From positions 1 to 59,642 of the forward strand of contig JAJYLG010000011.1 of the NCBI GenBank assembly GCA_021787985.1: DNA of 59,642 nucleotides. Direction: 5' to 3'. Source of the DNA: Chloroflexota bacterium (GTDB lineage Bacteria > Chloroflexota > Dehalococcoidia > DSGV01). Of this stretch, positions 34,449-43,139 are shown in pieces (position 1 is the stretch's first letter; each line of letters starts with the position of its first letter). The position numbers were made by a program, and so were the translations under genes. The notes beneath the pieces were generated by a model. It saw nothing but the letters and a program-made list of their open reading frames with translations. It was not told where the DNA came from and did no database searches.

Positions 34449-35204
34449 ATGCCGAGTCAGCATGAGGTGCTGCGCGATGCGCTGTTGGCGATTCTCGCGC
34501 TCGGCGCCGCCACGGTTCGGTCCTTCACCGGATTCGGGATCGCCCTCGCGTTCGTCCCGCTTGCCTCGGTGATCGAAAACGCCAAGTCGGTCGTCGTCGT
34601 GGCGAATCTCCTGAACATCGGCACGACCCTGCCGCTGCTGCTCGATCTCCGGGCCGGCGTTCGCGTCCGCGAGGTGAGCTGGCTGGTGGTCGGATTCGCG
34701 GTGGGCGCGCCCGTGGGCGCCGTGCTCCTTCGAGAGCTCTCGACTGGGTGGATCAAGATCGCGGTCGCGGTCGGGGTGGTCGTCATGGCCGCCCTCGTGT
34801 GGGCGCAACGGGAGCGCGTTCGGATTCGCTCGAGCGCCGGTGGCGCGCTGGGCGTCGGAGCATTCAGTGGCCTCCTGCGATCGACGACCGGGATGGGCGG
34901 TCCGCCGGTTGTGTTCTATCTGCTCGGCCGCGGCTTCCGGGCCGAGGAGCTGCGGGGCACGATGGTCGCCTATATCGTGCCGTCGGGCATCATCGGCATC
35001 GCTTCGCTCGCGGCGGCAGGTCAGATCCACCGCTCGGAGCTGACACTCGCCATGCTCTTGGCCCCGTTTGTCGCGGGCGGGCTGCTGCTGGGTCGCAGGT
35101 TCAGATCGTTCGTGTCCGAGGCGGCGTTCGTCAAAGTGGTGCTCGGGCTGCTGATCGCCTCGTCGCTGGCGAGCCTTGGGGCCACGGTGCTCGCACGCCT
35201 CTGA
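34449..35204 (+). CDS. TauE/SafE-family membrane permease (second copy)
   Basis: 251 aa, eight hydrophobic stretches. GAATVRSFTGFGIALAFVPL and SGLLRSTTGMGGPPVVFYLL are the two half-repeats with glycine-rich loops. A shorter and more divergent relative of the gene at 16.4 kb. Separated from the SDR by 279 bp with no clear gene, so it may have its own promoter; its position just after the catabolic run suggests export of an anionic product. Confidence 0.83.
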   Translation: MPSQHEVLRDALLAILALGAATVRSFTGFGIALAFVPLASVIENAKSVVVVANLLNIGTTLPLLLDLRAGVRVREVSWLVVGFAVGAPVGAVLLRELSTGWIKIAVAVGVVVMAALVWAQRERVRIRSSAGGALGVGAFSGLLRSTTGMGGPPVVFYLLGRGFRAEELRGTMVAYIVPSGIIGIASLAAAGQIHRSELTLAMLLAPFVAGGLLLGRRFRSFVSEAAFVKVVLGLLIASSLASLGATVLARL

Positions 35205-35373
35205 CTCTGAGTGCCTTCGACTCCGCGCGTGACGCTGGTTCCTCTTGGACCGATCCCACCCGCCGGCAGGAGCTGCCTGACGCGTCGGGGATCCTGTGCT
35301 CGGCGAGCCCTGTGGCCCGGAACGATCCCCCACGGGCCCGGGCCTGGATGAGCCGCCAGTGGGGCAGTGGCGT

Positions 35374-36378
35374 TCACGCCTGGATGGCGCGCATCGCGGC
35401 GATGACCGCATCCTCCGCCGCGTAGTCGAACGCCTGGGGATGCATTGCCTGCTCCTCCGGGCCGTGGCGCTCGTACGGGTGGGCGGCCATCCATCGAGCG
35501 GCCTCCGCCGTTCCCGTCTCCGGGTCCACGACGTCCTCGTAGCCAAGCTCCGCGCGAATCCTGAAGTAGTCGCACAGGTTCGATTGATTGCGCGCCAGCG
35601 GGTTGCGCCCGTTCCATAGCGAAAGCGGGCAGGGCACGAGGTCCCATCGGTGGCCGAGGGCATCAGCAACGACCTCGCTGATGCGACGCGCGGTGAGCGC
35701 TCGCGTGTCACCCACGTTGTACACTTTGCCCTCGGCGGCCGGATGTTCCAACGCCAACATCACCGCGTGAGCAAGGTTCCGCACGTGGCCACGCTGAGGC
35801 AGCATCAGGCCGTCACCCGGTAGCAGCACTTCGGTACGGCGGTCCAGCACCCGCCGAACCAGGTACCACTCATGCGGAGGGTTCGCGAACGGGCCGTACA
35901 CCAGGGGGTAGCGAAGCGCCGTCACGCTGAGATCCCCGCGTTGGTGCGCACGGAAGGCCGCTTCCTCCCCTTGCGCCACCAGGGTATGGAATCGGTGCCC
36001 TTCCAGGTCGTCCCAGCCCGGATCGCTTTCCCTGACAGGAAGTGGGACGCCCGCGAAGCTCGGGTCGTCCGACCACATGTTCTTGTAACGCCCGTTGCCG
36101 CTGATGGTGATCAGGCGACGGGCTCGGCCCGGGAGCGCCTCGAGAACTGCAAACACCCTGGCTCCCGTGTTTACTGCCGCGTCGAAGCGTCGCTCTTCGA
36201 GTGCCCGTGCCATCTCGGCCGTCTCGCGGGTGCTGCCATGGATGTGCTCCACATCGCGCGAGAACGCCGTCTCGTGGCGTCCGGTATGGTAGACCGTGAC
36301 ATCGTGGCCGCCGGCGAGGAGGTTCTCAACGATCACGCGCCCGGTGGGACCGGTACCTCCAAGCACCAGAACCTGCAT
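35374..36378 (-). CDS. NAD-dependent epimerase/dehydratase (extended SDR)
   Basis: 334 aa from ATG 36378 (GGAGGTGG upstream). N-terminal Rossmann motif VLVLGGTGPTGRVIVENLL, a later PLVYGPFANPP, and RGHVRNLAHAVMLALEHPAAEGKVYNVGD, standard for extended SDRs. The usual YxxxK catalytic pair is not obvious. Could be an atypical reductase or an isoflavone-reductase-like protein. It diverges from the alpha/beta hydrolase gene; the intervening 226 bp has no other gene. Confidence 0.82.
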   Translation of the reverse strand: MQVLVLGGTGPTGRVIVENLLAGGHDVTVYHTGRHETAFSRDVEHIHGSTRETAEMARALEERRFDAAVNTGARVFAVLEALPGRARRLITISGNGRYKNMWSDDPSFAGVPLPVRESDPGWDDLEGHRFHTLVAQGEEAAFRAHQRGDLSVTALRYPLVYGPFANPPHEWYLVRRVLDRRTEVLLPGDGLMLPQRGHVRNLAHAVMLALEHPAAEGKVYNVGDTRALTARRISEVVADALGHRWDLVPCPLSLWNGRNPLARNQSNLCDYFRIRAELGYEDVVDPETGTAEAARWMAAHPYERHGPEEQAMHPQAFDYAAEDAVIAAMRAIQA

Positions 36379-36604
36379 GAGCCACCTCCGAACCACCGCT
36401 TCCCCGCCGTTCCATTCTATCCGACACGCACCTCGGTGAGCCCTCGCATGTGGTGCGGTTCGACGCCTGCGACGCAGCGATGAGAGATCCGCCATTCGCT
36501 TGCAAAGGCGTTGCGCGCAATCTACCCTCTCCACGGGATCGAGGGAGGGATGGCCGGTTTCGACATGTCGTCGCCCGAGCAGGGGGGCCACGGGGAGGAA
36601 GGCT

Positions 36605-37522
36605 ATGGCAATGGAAGACTACCAGGATCTGCTCGCCACGACCGTGCAAGCGCTGGGCCTGCCGGCTCCGGAGATCGTCACCCCGGATGATCGATGGTTC
36701 GAGCGCGCCGGTCGTCGTTTGCACTACCTGGAGTGGGGAGACTCTCGACAGCCTCCGGTCATCCTGCTCCACGGTGGTAGCCAGACGGCGCACACGTGGG
36801 ATATCCCTGCACTGTTGCTGTGGCAGGACTACCACTTGTACGCGCTCGATCAGCGCGGGCATGGTGACAGCTCATGGGCGGATTCGTACGAATGGGAGGA
36901 CTTCGTCCAGGACCTCGATGCTTTCGTTGCTCACCTGCGTCTTGGTCCGTTCGTGCTCGTCGGTATGAGCATGGGGGGCCTGGTGGCGATGCGCTATGCG
37001 GCCGAGCACGCGGACGCGATCAGGGCGGTGGTGCTGGTCGACGTTGGACCGGAGAGCCGTGGAGAGGGCCGTGCGGAGCTGGCCCGATTCCGCGCCAGCA
37101 CGAGCGAAGAGCTGCCGACATTCGACGCGTTCCTGGAACGCTCGGTGGAGTTCAATCCGCTTCGCCCGCGCGAGCATCTCCGCTACAGTCTCGTCCACAG
37201 CCTGAGAAGGACCGAACGTGGCGGCTGGACCTGGAAGTACGACCCCAAGTGGCGGGACGCGCGCGGACGCCCCCAGGACGCGTCCGACCGTCAAAGCGAG
37301 CATCTCTGGCGGGCGCTCGGCAAGATTACGGCTCCCTGCCTGATCGTGCGGGGCGGGGATTCACACGTACTGGCCGCGGACGTGGCGGCGCACATGAGGG
37401 ACTCGATGCAGCGCGCCCAGCTCGTGACGATCGAACGGGCGAGCCACACGGTGCAGGGTGACCAACCGGTGGCATTCGTCCGTGCCGTGCGGGAGTTCCT
37501 GCGCGCCGTCGGCGCCGCCTGA
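36605..37522 (+). CDS. Alpha/beta hydrolase
   Basis: 305 aa from ATG 36605 (GGGGAGGAAGGC). Oxyanion region VILLHGGSQTAHTWD, nucleophile elbow GMSMGG, and catalytic His in ASHTVQGDQP. Oxyanion HGG and the fold resemble C-C bond hydrolases and lactonases, but esterases and haloalkane dehalogenases share the pattern. Substrate unknown. Convergent with the acyl-CoA dehydrogenase at 37.6 kb. Confidence 0.85.
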   Translation: MAMEDYQDLLATTVQALGLPAPEIVTPDDRWFERAGRRLHYLEWGDSRQPPVILLHGGSQTAHTWDIPALLLWQDYHLYALDQRGHGDSSWADSYEWEDFVQDLDAFVAHLRLGPFVLVGMSMGGLVAMRYAAEHADAIRAVVLVDVGPESRGEGRAELARFRASTSEELPTFDAFLERSVEFNPLRPREHLRYSLVHSLRRTERGGWTWKYDPKWRDARGRPQDASDRQSEHLWRALGKITAPCLIVRGGDSHVLAADVAAHMRDSMQRAQLVTIERASHTVQGDQPVAFVRAVREFLRAVGAA

Positions 37523-37600
37523 CGCCGGCGTATCGTCCGCACCTGTCCGGCCCTCGGTGAGCCAGGACGTGTCCCGCCCGCGCGCCCACACCGGCGCCGG

Positions 37601-38779
37601 TCAGTTGCGCGGCAGGCCGAGCCCGCGGGTGGCGACAATGTTGCGCTGAATCTCGCTGGTGCCGCCCTCGATGGTGTTGGCTACCGAGCGCAGGTACATG
37701 TACGCGACCTGGCCCTTCAAGAGCGCGTGCGCGGGCGATCTGCCCAGCACCTGGCCGTACGGCCCCAGAACCTTCATCGCGGTGCGGTAGATGCGCTGGT
37801 TGAGCTCGGTGCTGAACAGCTTGGCCGCGCTCGCCTCCTGACTGGGGATGAGGCCGCGCGCCTGCATCGTCACGATGCGATAGCTCATCATCGTGGCGAC
37901 CTCGGTCTCGACGTAGCGGTCCACCAGCTCGGTCCGCACGGCGTGGTTGATGCCATCCATCCGCATACCGGCGGTCGACGGATCCTTCGCCACGCGGATC
38001 AAGTCCTCGACGATCTGCTGCTGGCCGACGGCGGAGCCGATGTTGGAGCGTTCGAAGCTGAGCGTGGTCTGCGCGAGATACCAGCCGCGGTTCTCCTCGC
38101 CGATGAGGTTCTCGCGCGGCACGCGCACGTCCTCGAAGAAGACCTCGTTGAACTCGTGCGTGCCGGCCATATTGACCAGTGGACGGACGGTCACGCCGGG
38201 CGACTTCATGTCGAGGACGAAGTAGGAGATGCCGCGGTGCTTGGGTGCGTCCGGGTCGGTGCGGGCCAGGAGGATCATCCACTTGGCGAGGTGGCCCAGC
38301 GACGTCCAGATCTTCTGGCCGTTGACGACGTAATCATCACCGTCGTGCACGGCGCGGGTCTGGAGCGAGGCCAGGTCCGAGCCGGCGCCGGGCTCGGAAT
38401 AGCCCTGGCACCAGTGGACGCGCCCGGAGAGGATCTCGGACAGGTACTTCTGCTTCTGATCCTCGGTGCCGTGGACGATGAGCGTCGGCCCGGCGAAGCC
38501 GACGGCGATCGGTGAGGGGCGCGGAGCGCGCGCCGTCGCCATCTCCTGGTTGAAGATGAACTGCTGCACCACGGAGAGGCCAGCGCCGCCGTACTCCTTC
38601 GGCCAGGCGGGCGCGACCCAGCCGCGGGCGGCGAGCTTGTCCATGAACTGGAGGTAGAAGTCCGCCCCGCCGAAGCCGGCGTAGGGGTCGATCCCGCCAC
38701 GCTGCGGCAGCTCGCGGCGGAGGAAGTCGCGCACCTCGGCACGGAACGCGGTCTCTTGAGGCGAATCGTGGAAGTCCAC
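37601..38779 (-). CDS. Acyl-CoA dehydrogenase (paralogue 3)
   Basis: 392 aa. Begins MDFHDSPQETAFRAEVRDFL; GYSEPGAGSDLASLQT, VVNGQKIWTSLG and GGTSEIQRNIVATRGLGLPRN are all in place. Same family and orientation as the copies at 4.8, 15.1 and 54.3 kb. No ETF or hydratase neighbour within 1 kb. A CoA-ester substrate is expected but not identified. Confidence 0.93.
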   Translation of the reverse strand: MDFHDSPQETAFRAEVRDFLRRELPQRGGIDPYAGFGGADFYLQFMDKLAARGWVAPAWPKEYGGAGLSVVQQFIFNQEMATARAPRPSPIAVGFAGPTLIVHGTEDQKQKYLSEILSGRVHWCQGYSEPGAGSDLASLQTRAVHDGDDYVVNGQKIWTSLGHLAKWMILLARTDPDAPKHRGISYFVLDMKSPGVTVRPLVNMAGTHEFNEVFFEDVRVPRENLIGEENRGWYLAQTTLSFERSNIGSAVGQQQIVEDLIRVAKDPSTAGMRMDGINHAVRTELVDRYVETEVATMMSYRIVTMQARGLIPSQEASAAKLFSTELNQRIYRTAMKVLGPYGQVLGRSPAHALLKGQVAYMYLRSVANTIEGGTSEIQRNIVATRGLGLPRN

Positions 38780-38863
38780 GGCGGGCTCCTGGGACGCAAG
38801 GTAACGCGGCGGAGCGGCGCCTACCGCCCGGCCAGCCGTATTCTCGCAGACTTAACCTTTGCG

Positions 38864-40051
38864 TCAAGGTATCTGAGCGCCCCGGCCGCCGCCCTCCGCG
38901 CGCCACACCTGGCGACCGCGAACGAACGTACGAACCGGCCGCAGGTCGGCGTCGAGCAGCACCAGGTCGGCGGCGAAGCCCGGCGCGAGACGGCCAAAGC
39001 GGTCGCCCATGCCGAGCGCGGCCGCGGGTGTCGTCGAGGCCATGCGGACGGCGTCGGCGAGCGGCACGCCGAGCTCACGGGAGAGGCGGCGGACGTTGCC
39101 GGCCATGGTGGCCACCGAGCCGGCCAGCGTCCCGTCGGACAGGCGAGCGGCGCCATCCACGACCCGTCCGCGGACGGCGCCCAGGTCGAACTCCGTGCCG
39201 CCTGCCTGTCCCGCCACAGGGATAGCGTCCGTCGCCAGGCAGACGCGCCCCGGCCCGGCGGCGGCGATCGCCAGCCGGAGGGCGCCGGGCGCCACGTGCA
39301 CGCCGTCCGCGATCAGCTCGACGGTCGGCCGCGCGTCGGCAAGCGCGGCGGCGATGATGCCCGGGTCGCGGTGGTGGAACGGGCGCATGGCATTGAAGCA
39401 GTGCGTGACGTGGCGGAGACCCTGGTCCAGCGCCTGCAGCGCTTGGTCGTACGTCGCGTCGCTGTGGCCCATGGAGACGCGCACGCCGGCGTCGAGCGCC
39501 GCGTGGACGAGGGCGGCCGCGCCGGGCAGCTCCGGCGCCAAGGTGAGGATGCGCAGCGCGCCGGACGCGGCAGCGAGGTAGCCGCGCAGCTCGCCGAGGT
39601 CCGGCGGCCGCAGCGACGACGGCGGAAACGCGCCGTGCCGCGCCGGGTTGAGGAACGGGCCCTCGAGGTGCGCGCCGAGCAGCCGCGCGCCGCCCGCGGT
39701 GTCGGCGTCGGCAGCGGCGACGGCGGCCAGGGCGGCGTGGCCGGCGGCGGGCGTCGGCGCGACGACGCCGGCGAGGAACGCGGTGACGCCCGTTGCGGCC
39801 ACCCAGGCGGCGTATCGTCGCAGCTCCCGCGGGTCGTTGGTGGAGCAGGAGTAGCCGCCTCCGCCGTGGACGTGCAGGTCGATGAAGCCGGGAACGGCGA
39901 AGCAGCCGGCGGCGTCGAGGGACGGCCAGCCATCGGGCACGGCGAGGCCCGGGGCGACGGCCGCGATGCGGTCGCCATCGAGCAAGACGGTCGCCCCGGG
40001 GAGCGTCGCGTCCGGCGTGACGGCGGTGAGGTTGACGATGGCGAGCGGCAC
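38864..40051 (-). CDS. nagA: N-acetylglucosamine-6-phosphate deacetylase
   Basis: 395 aa from GTG 40051 (GGAG 7 nt upstream); the longer open frame has no homology-like content. Amidohydrolase fold with FIDLHVHGGGG, HLEGPFLNPARHGA, VTHCFNAMRPFHHRDPG and ATDAIP, all typical of NagA. Deacetylates GlcNAc-6-phosphate to GlcN-6-phosphate in amino-sugar and cell-wall recycling. The partner NagB is not next to it. The 128-bp gap to the NYN protein gene is a divergent promoter region. Confidence 0.88.
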   Translation of the reverse strand: MPLAIVNLTAVTPDATLPGATVLLDGDRIAAVAPGLAVPDGWPSLDAAGCFAVPGFIDLHVHGGGGYSCSTNDPRELRRYAAWVAATGVTAFLAGVVAPTPAAGHAALAAVAAADADTAGGARLLGAHLEGPFLNPARHGAFPPSSLRPPDLGELRGYLAAASGALRILTLAPELPGAAALVHAALDAGVRVSMGHSDATYDQALQALDQGLRHVTHCFNAMRPFHHRDPGIIAAALADARPTVELIADGVHVAPGALRLAIAAAGPGRVCLATDAIPVAGQAGGTEFDLGAVRGRVVDGAARLSDGTLAGSVATMAGNVRRLSRELGVPLADAVRMASTTPAAALGMGDRFGRLAPGFAADLVLLDADLRPVRTFVRGRQVWRAEGGGRGAQIP

Positions 40052-40178
40052 ACGGTGCTCCGGGAGGACAGGGTATGAGGGCGCGCGCTGTGGTGACTCG
40101 GTGGATGGATTCGACCAACGGCAACTGCGCCGGCCTGCTAATCTTAGGCGAACGATCGCACGTTTGGGAGAGGGCGCG

Positions 40179-40715
40179 TTGGCCGAGCGGGTCATGATCT
40201 TCATCGATGGCAGCAACCTGTACCACCACCTCAAGGAAGTGTGCGGGCGCACCGACCTGGATTTCGAACGCTTCTGCGCGTGGTTGGCCCAGGAGCGCAA
40301 GCTCGTGCGGGCGTACTACTACAACGCGGTCGTCGATCAGAAGCTTGAGGCGGATCGGTATCGCGACCAGCAACGGTTCTTCGCGAAGCTCAGCGACGTG
40401 CCAAGGTTTGAGGTGAAGCTGGGGAATCTGGTCTACAAGAACTTCCCGAGCGTGCCGCCGTCCGAGAAGGGGATCGACGTGCGGCTGGCAACAGACGTGC
40501 TGACGCACGCGTTCCGTCAGAACTACGACGTGGCGATTCTCGTGAGCGGCGACAACGATTTCGCCGATGCGGTCTACGCGGTGAAGGAACTGGGGCGAAC
40601 GGTAGAGGTCGCGCTGTTCGGGACGAGGAACTCGTCACGACGCCTGCGCGATGCGGCCGATATCGTGCGTGAGCTGCGGCCGAGCGCTCTCGAGAACTGC
40701 TGGTTAAGGCCATAA
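40179..40715 (+). CDS. NYN-domain (LabA/DUF88) ribonuclease-like protein
   Basis: 178 aa, TTG start behind GGGAGAGGG. NYN/PIN-like fold: MIFIDGSNLYHHLK (Asp10), and SGDNDFADAV with a further acidic set. Such proteins resemble eukaryotic Limkain-type and bacterial LabA proteins and are thought to cut RNA, with metal held by the acidic residues. Ends 3 bp before a hairpin (see terminator at 40718). Confidence 0.85.
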   Translation: MAERVMIFIDGSNLYHHLKEVCGRTDLDFERFCAWLAQERKLVRAYYYNAVVDQKLEADRYRDQQRFFAKLSDVPRFEVKLGNLVYKNFPSVPPSEKGIDVRLATDVLTHAFRQNYDVAILVSGDNDFADAVYAVKELGRTVEVALFGTRNSSRRLRDAADIVRELRPSALENCWLRP

Positions 40716-40717
40716 AA

Positions 40718-40742
40718 CAAGGGGTTGCACCGCAACCCCTTG
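40718..40742 (-). terminator. Strong hairpin downstream of the NYN gene
   Basis: C718-AAGGGGTTGC (to 728), loop ACC, then GCAACCCCTT-G742: an 11-bp perfect stem. On the minus strand it is followed by TTTTATGG, so the U-tract favours leftward termination. On the plus strand no U-run follows, so rightward use is weaker. Related GGTTGC inverted repeats occur just downstream (40758-40772). The gene in the right orientation to use it is the NYN gene on the plus strand, which makes its role unclear. Confidence 0.6.
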
Positions 40743-40955
40743 GGGCTCATTGCCGACGGTTGCCGGGCAACCGCCGGGGGCTCATCGCGGTTGCAACGTA
40801 GCCCCGTGTACCCCGCATGTCAAGAGCTCTCAGGGTTCGGCCACCGCGGGGCCACGAAGCAGTCCGTCTTGCTCCACACTGCTGTCGCCGCGCGCGCGGC
40901 CCTCTACACTCGGATCGGCGGGCTGCCACGGAGCGGCCGCGCGGAGGTTTCCGGC

Positions 40956-41900
40956 GTGCGGGTAGCGGTCATCGCGGGCGGCGTGGGCGCGGCGCGCTTC
41001 CTCGAAGGGCTGGTGAGCGTCGTGCCGCCGCGCGACGTCACGGTCATCGTCAACACCGGCGACGACGCGGAGATGTACGGCCTGCGTGTCTGCCCAGACG
41101 TCGACATCGTCACCTATCACCTGGCCGGGCTGGCCGACACGGCGCGCGGCTGGGGGCTGCTGCACGATACGTTCCACGTCGTGGAGGGGCTGCGGCGGCT
41201 GGGCGAGGACGCCTGGTTCAACCTGGGTGACCACGACCTGGCCACCTGCCTCCACCGGACGCTGGCGCTGCGGGCCGGGCGGGCGTTGCACGAGGTCACC
41301 GCGGCGACCTGCGCGGCGCTGGGCGTCGAGGCGCGCGTGCTGCCGATGACGGACGACGCGGTGGCCACGCGCCTGCTGACCGACGCCGGCACGCTGCCGT
41401 TCCAGGAGTACTTCGTCCATCGGCGCACCGAGCCGGAGGTGCGGGCGGTTGAGTACGCCGGCGCCGACCGAGCGCGCCCCGCCCCGGGCGCGCTCGAGGC
41501 GCTTGCCGACGCGGACCGTGTCTGCATCGCGCCCAGCAACCCGGTGCTCAGCATCGCGCCGGTGCTGGCCGTGCCCGGCTATCGCGACGCCCTCCAGGCC
41601 GCCCTATCTGCCGGCCAGGCAGGCGGCGCCCGCGTGGTTGCCGTCTCGCCGATCATCGCCGGCCAGGCCGTGAAAGGGCCGGCCGTGCGGCTGCTCGCCT
41701 CGCTCGGCTACGAGCCGACGGCGCTGGGCGTGGCCCGTATCTACCAGGGGCTGTGCGGGACGTTCGTGCTCGACCGCGCGGACGCGGCGCTGGCGCCCGA
41801 GGTCGAGCGGCTGGGGATGCGCGTCGTCGTCACCGATACGCTGATGCGCGGGCGGTTCGAGAAGGCGCGGTTGGCTGCCGCCGCGCTGGGCCTCGAATGA
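40956..41900 (+). CDS. cofD: 2-Phospho-L-lactate transferase
   Basis: 314 aa from GTG 40956 (GGAGG at 40943-40947). CofD/FbiA family: AGGVGAARFLEGL (nucleotide/lactate site), NTGDDAEMYGL, GDHDLAT, APSNPVLSIAPVL, SPIIAGQAVKGPA, all in the right order. Transfers the lactyl (or PEP-derived) phosphate unit from LPPG or EPPG to Fo, giving F420-0. Coupled to cofC by an ATGA overlap, so it marks F420 biosynthesis in this organism. F420 is found in Actinobacteria, Chloroflexota, some Proteobacteria and archaea. Confidence 0.92.
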   Translation: MRVAVIAGGVGAARFLEGLVSVVPPRDVTVIVNTGDDAEMYGLRVCPDVDIVTYHLAGLADTARGWGLLHDTFHVVEGLRRLGEDAWFNLGDHDLATCLHRTLALRAGRALHEVTAATCAALGVEARVLPMTDDAVATRLLTDAGTLPFQEYFVHRRTEPEVRAVEYAGADRARPAPGALEALADADRVCIAPSNPVLSIAPVLAVPGYRDALQAALSAGQAGGARVVAVSPIIAGQAVKGPAVRLLASLGYEPTALGVARIYQGLCGTFVLDRADAALAPEVERLGMRVVVTDTLMRGRFEKARLAAAALGLE

Positions 41901-42640
41901 CGCGGCTCGCCGCGCTGGTGCCCGCGAACACGCTGCGGGCGACGAAGAGCCGGCTCGCGCCCCTGCTGACGCCGGAGGAGCGCGACCTGCTGGCGCACGT
42001 GATGCTGGTGGACGTGCTGCAGGCGGTGCACGCCTCGGGCGTGGCCGAGATCGTCTTCGTCGTGTCGGCGGACGGCCATCTGCTGGAGCACGCCTGGGAG
42101 CAGGGGGCGGTGCCGGTGCCCGAGCCGGCGGGCGGAGCAGGAGGGCTCAACCCGGCGCTGGAGCTCGCGCGGCGAGCGGCGCTCGTCGAACGGCCCGAGG
42201 CGCTGCTGGTGGTGCTGGCCGACCTGCCGGAGCTGCGGCCCGAGGACCTGCGCGCCTTCGTACTGCCGCTCCCCGATGGCCCCCGCGTCCGCATCTGTCC
42301 GGCGGACGACGGCGGCACGAACCTGCTGCTATTGCGCCCGCCGGACGCGATCCCCTTCCGCTATGGCGGGCAGAGCGCCGCCGCGCACCGCGCCGAGGCG
42401 GAGGTCCACGGCCTGCCGGTGGAGGAACGACGCGTGCCCGGCGCGAGTCGCGACGTGGACACACCGGCCGACGTGGCCCGCCTGCTGCGCGAGGCCGGCT
42501 CGACGACGACGGGCGTCTTCCTGCGGCGCTGGGGCATCGACCCGGAGGTGGCGGAGGAGCCGGCGCGGCGCCTGCCCCCGCGAACCGGCGGGGGCCTGCC
42601 CGCCGGAGAGAAGCCAGCGCGCCTGAGGCGAGATCGATAG
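41897..42640 (+). CDS. cofC: 2-Phospho-L-lactate (or PEP) guanylyltransferase
   Basis: 247 aa; ATG overlaps the cofD stop (ATGA). MobA-like fold: ALVPANTLRATKSRLAPLL and VVVLADLPELRPEDL, GGTNLLLLRPP. CofC activates 2-phospho-L-lactate, PEP or 3-phosphoglycerate with GTP for CofD. C-terminal ~40 residues (RRWGIDPEVAEEPARR on) extend beyond the usual core. Coupled with cofD it forms the second and third steps of F420 formation. Confidence 0.9.
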   Translation: MTRLAALVPANTLRATKSRLAPLLTPEERDLLAHVMLVDVLQAVHASGVAEIVFVVSADGHLLEHAWEQGAVPVPEPAGGAGGLNPALELARRAALVERPEALLVVLADLPELRPEDLRAFVLPLPDGPRVRICPADDGGTNLLLLRPPDAIPFRYGGQSAAAHRAEAEVHGLPVEERRVPGASRDVDTPADVARLLREAGSTTTGVFLRRWGIDPEVAEEPARRLPPRTGGGLPAGEKPARLRRDR

Positions 42641-42662
42641 GTCGCGGCCGAAGGGGACCGCC

Positions 42663-42734
42663 GTGTATCCGCCCCGACGGATCGTCCGCCTCACCCCCGG
42701 GTCGACCGAGGTGGCCGCGGCGGTCGGGGGATAA
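42663..42734 (+). pseudogene. BtuF-like cobalamin-binding protein N-terminal stub
   Basis: A GTG frame of 23 codons (VYPPRRIVRLTPGSTEVAAAVG then TAA) reads like the start of a BtuF/FecB-type periplasmic binding protein (P-R-R-I-V-x-L-T-P-x-x-T-E). The stop then falls at once, and no second fragment of the gene is visible downstream. It is 22 bp after cofC. Most likely a truncated remnant of a gene once next to cofC. Confidence 0.5.
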
Positions 42735-42743
42735 CCGCGCCGT

Positions 42744-43094
42744 TCAGAACGTGATGACGCGGTCGGCCCAGAGCGTCCAGTCGGTCAGCTCGTCCATGCT
42801 ACTGCGATGTGCGTCCCCGACGAGATCCGCATCCGACAGGCCGCGGGCGTCCATGCACGTGCCGCAGACGCCGACCTTGCCGTCGCGCCGGGTCACGGCG
42901 GCCAGCATCCGCTCGATGCTGTAGTAGCCGGAGGGCACCTTCTGGCCAGCCTTGGCGGCCGCGGCCGCGTCGCCGATCAGGAAGACGCGCACCTGATGGC
43001 CCTCGCGCTTGGCGAGCGCGTGAGCGAGCCGCAGGCCGTTGTACGAGCGCTCGGTGCCGTAGGGCGGGTCGTTGAGGATGAAGAGGGCGTTCAC
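42744..43094 (-). CDS. DsrE/DsrF-family (TusD-like) sulfur relay protein
   Basis: 116 aa, GTG start behind GGCGGAGG. DsrE fold: ALFILNDPPYGTERSYNGL, ALAKREGHQVRVFLIGDAA, and VGVCGTCMDARG with Cys in the position of the sulfur-accepting Cys. DsrE/TusD-type proteins carry persulfide in sulfur trafficking. It is 45 bp downstream of, and co-directional with, an ArsR-rhodanese fusion, a likely persulfide-handling pair. Confidence 0.85.
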   Translation of the reverse strand: MNALFILNDPPYGTERSYNGLRLAHALAKREGHQVRVFLIGDAAAAAKAGQKVPSGYYSIERMLAAVTRRDGKVGVCGTCMDARGLSDADLVGDAHRSSMDELTDWTLWADRVITF

Positions 43095-43139
43095 GAATCA
43101 GATTCCTCCGCCAGCGAAGTGAGGTTGCAGGGCGAGATG

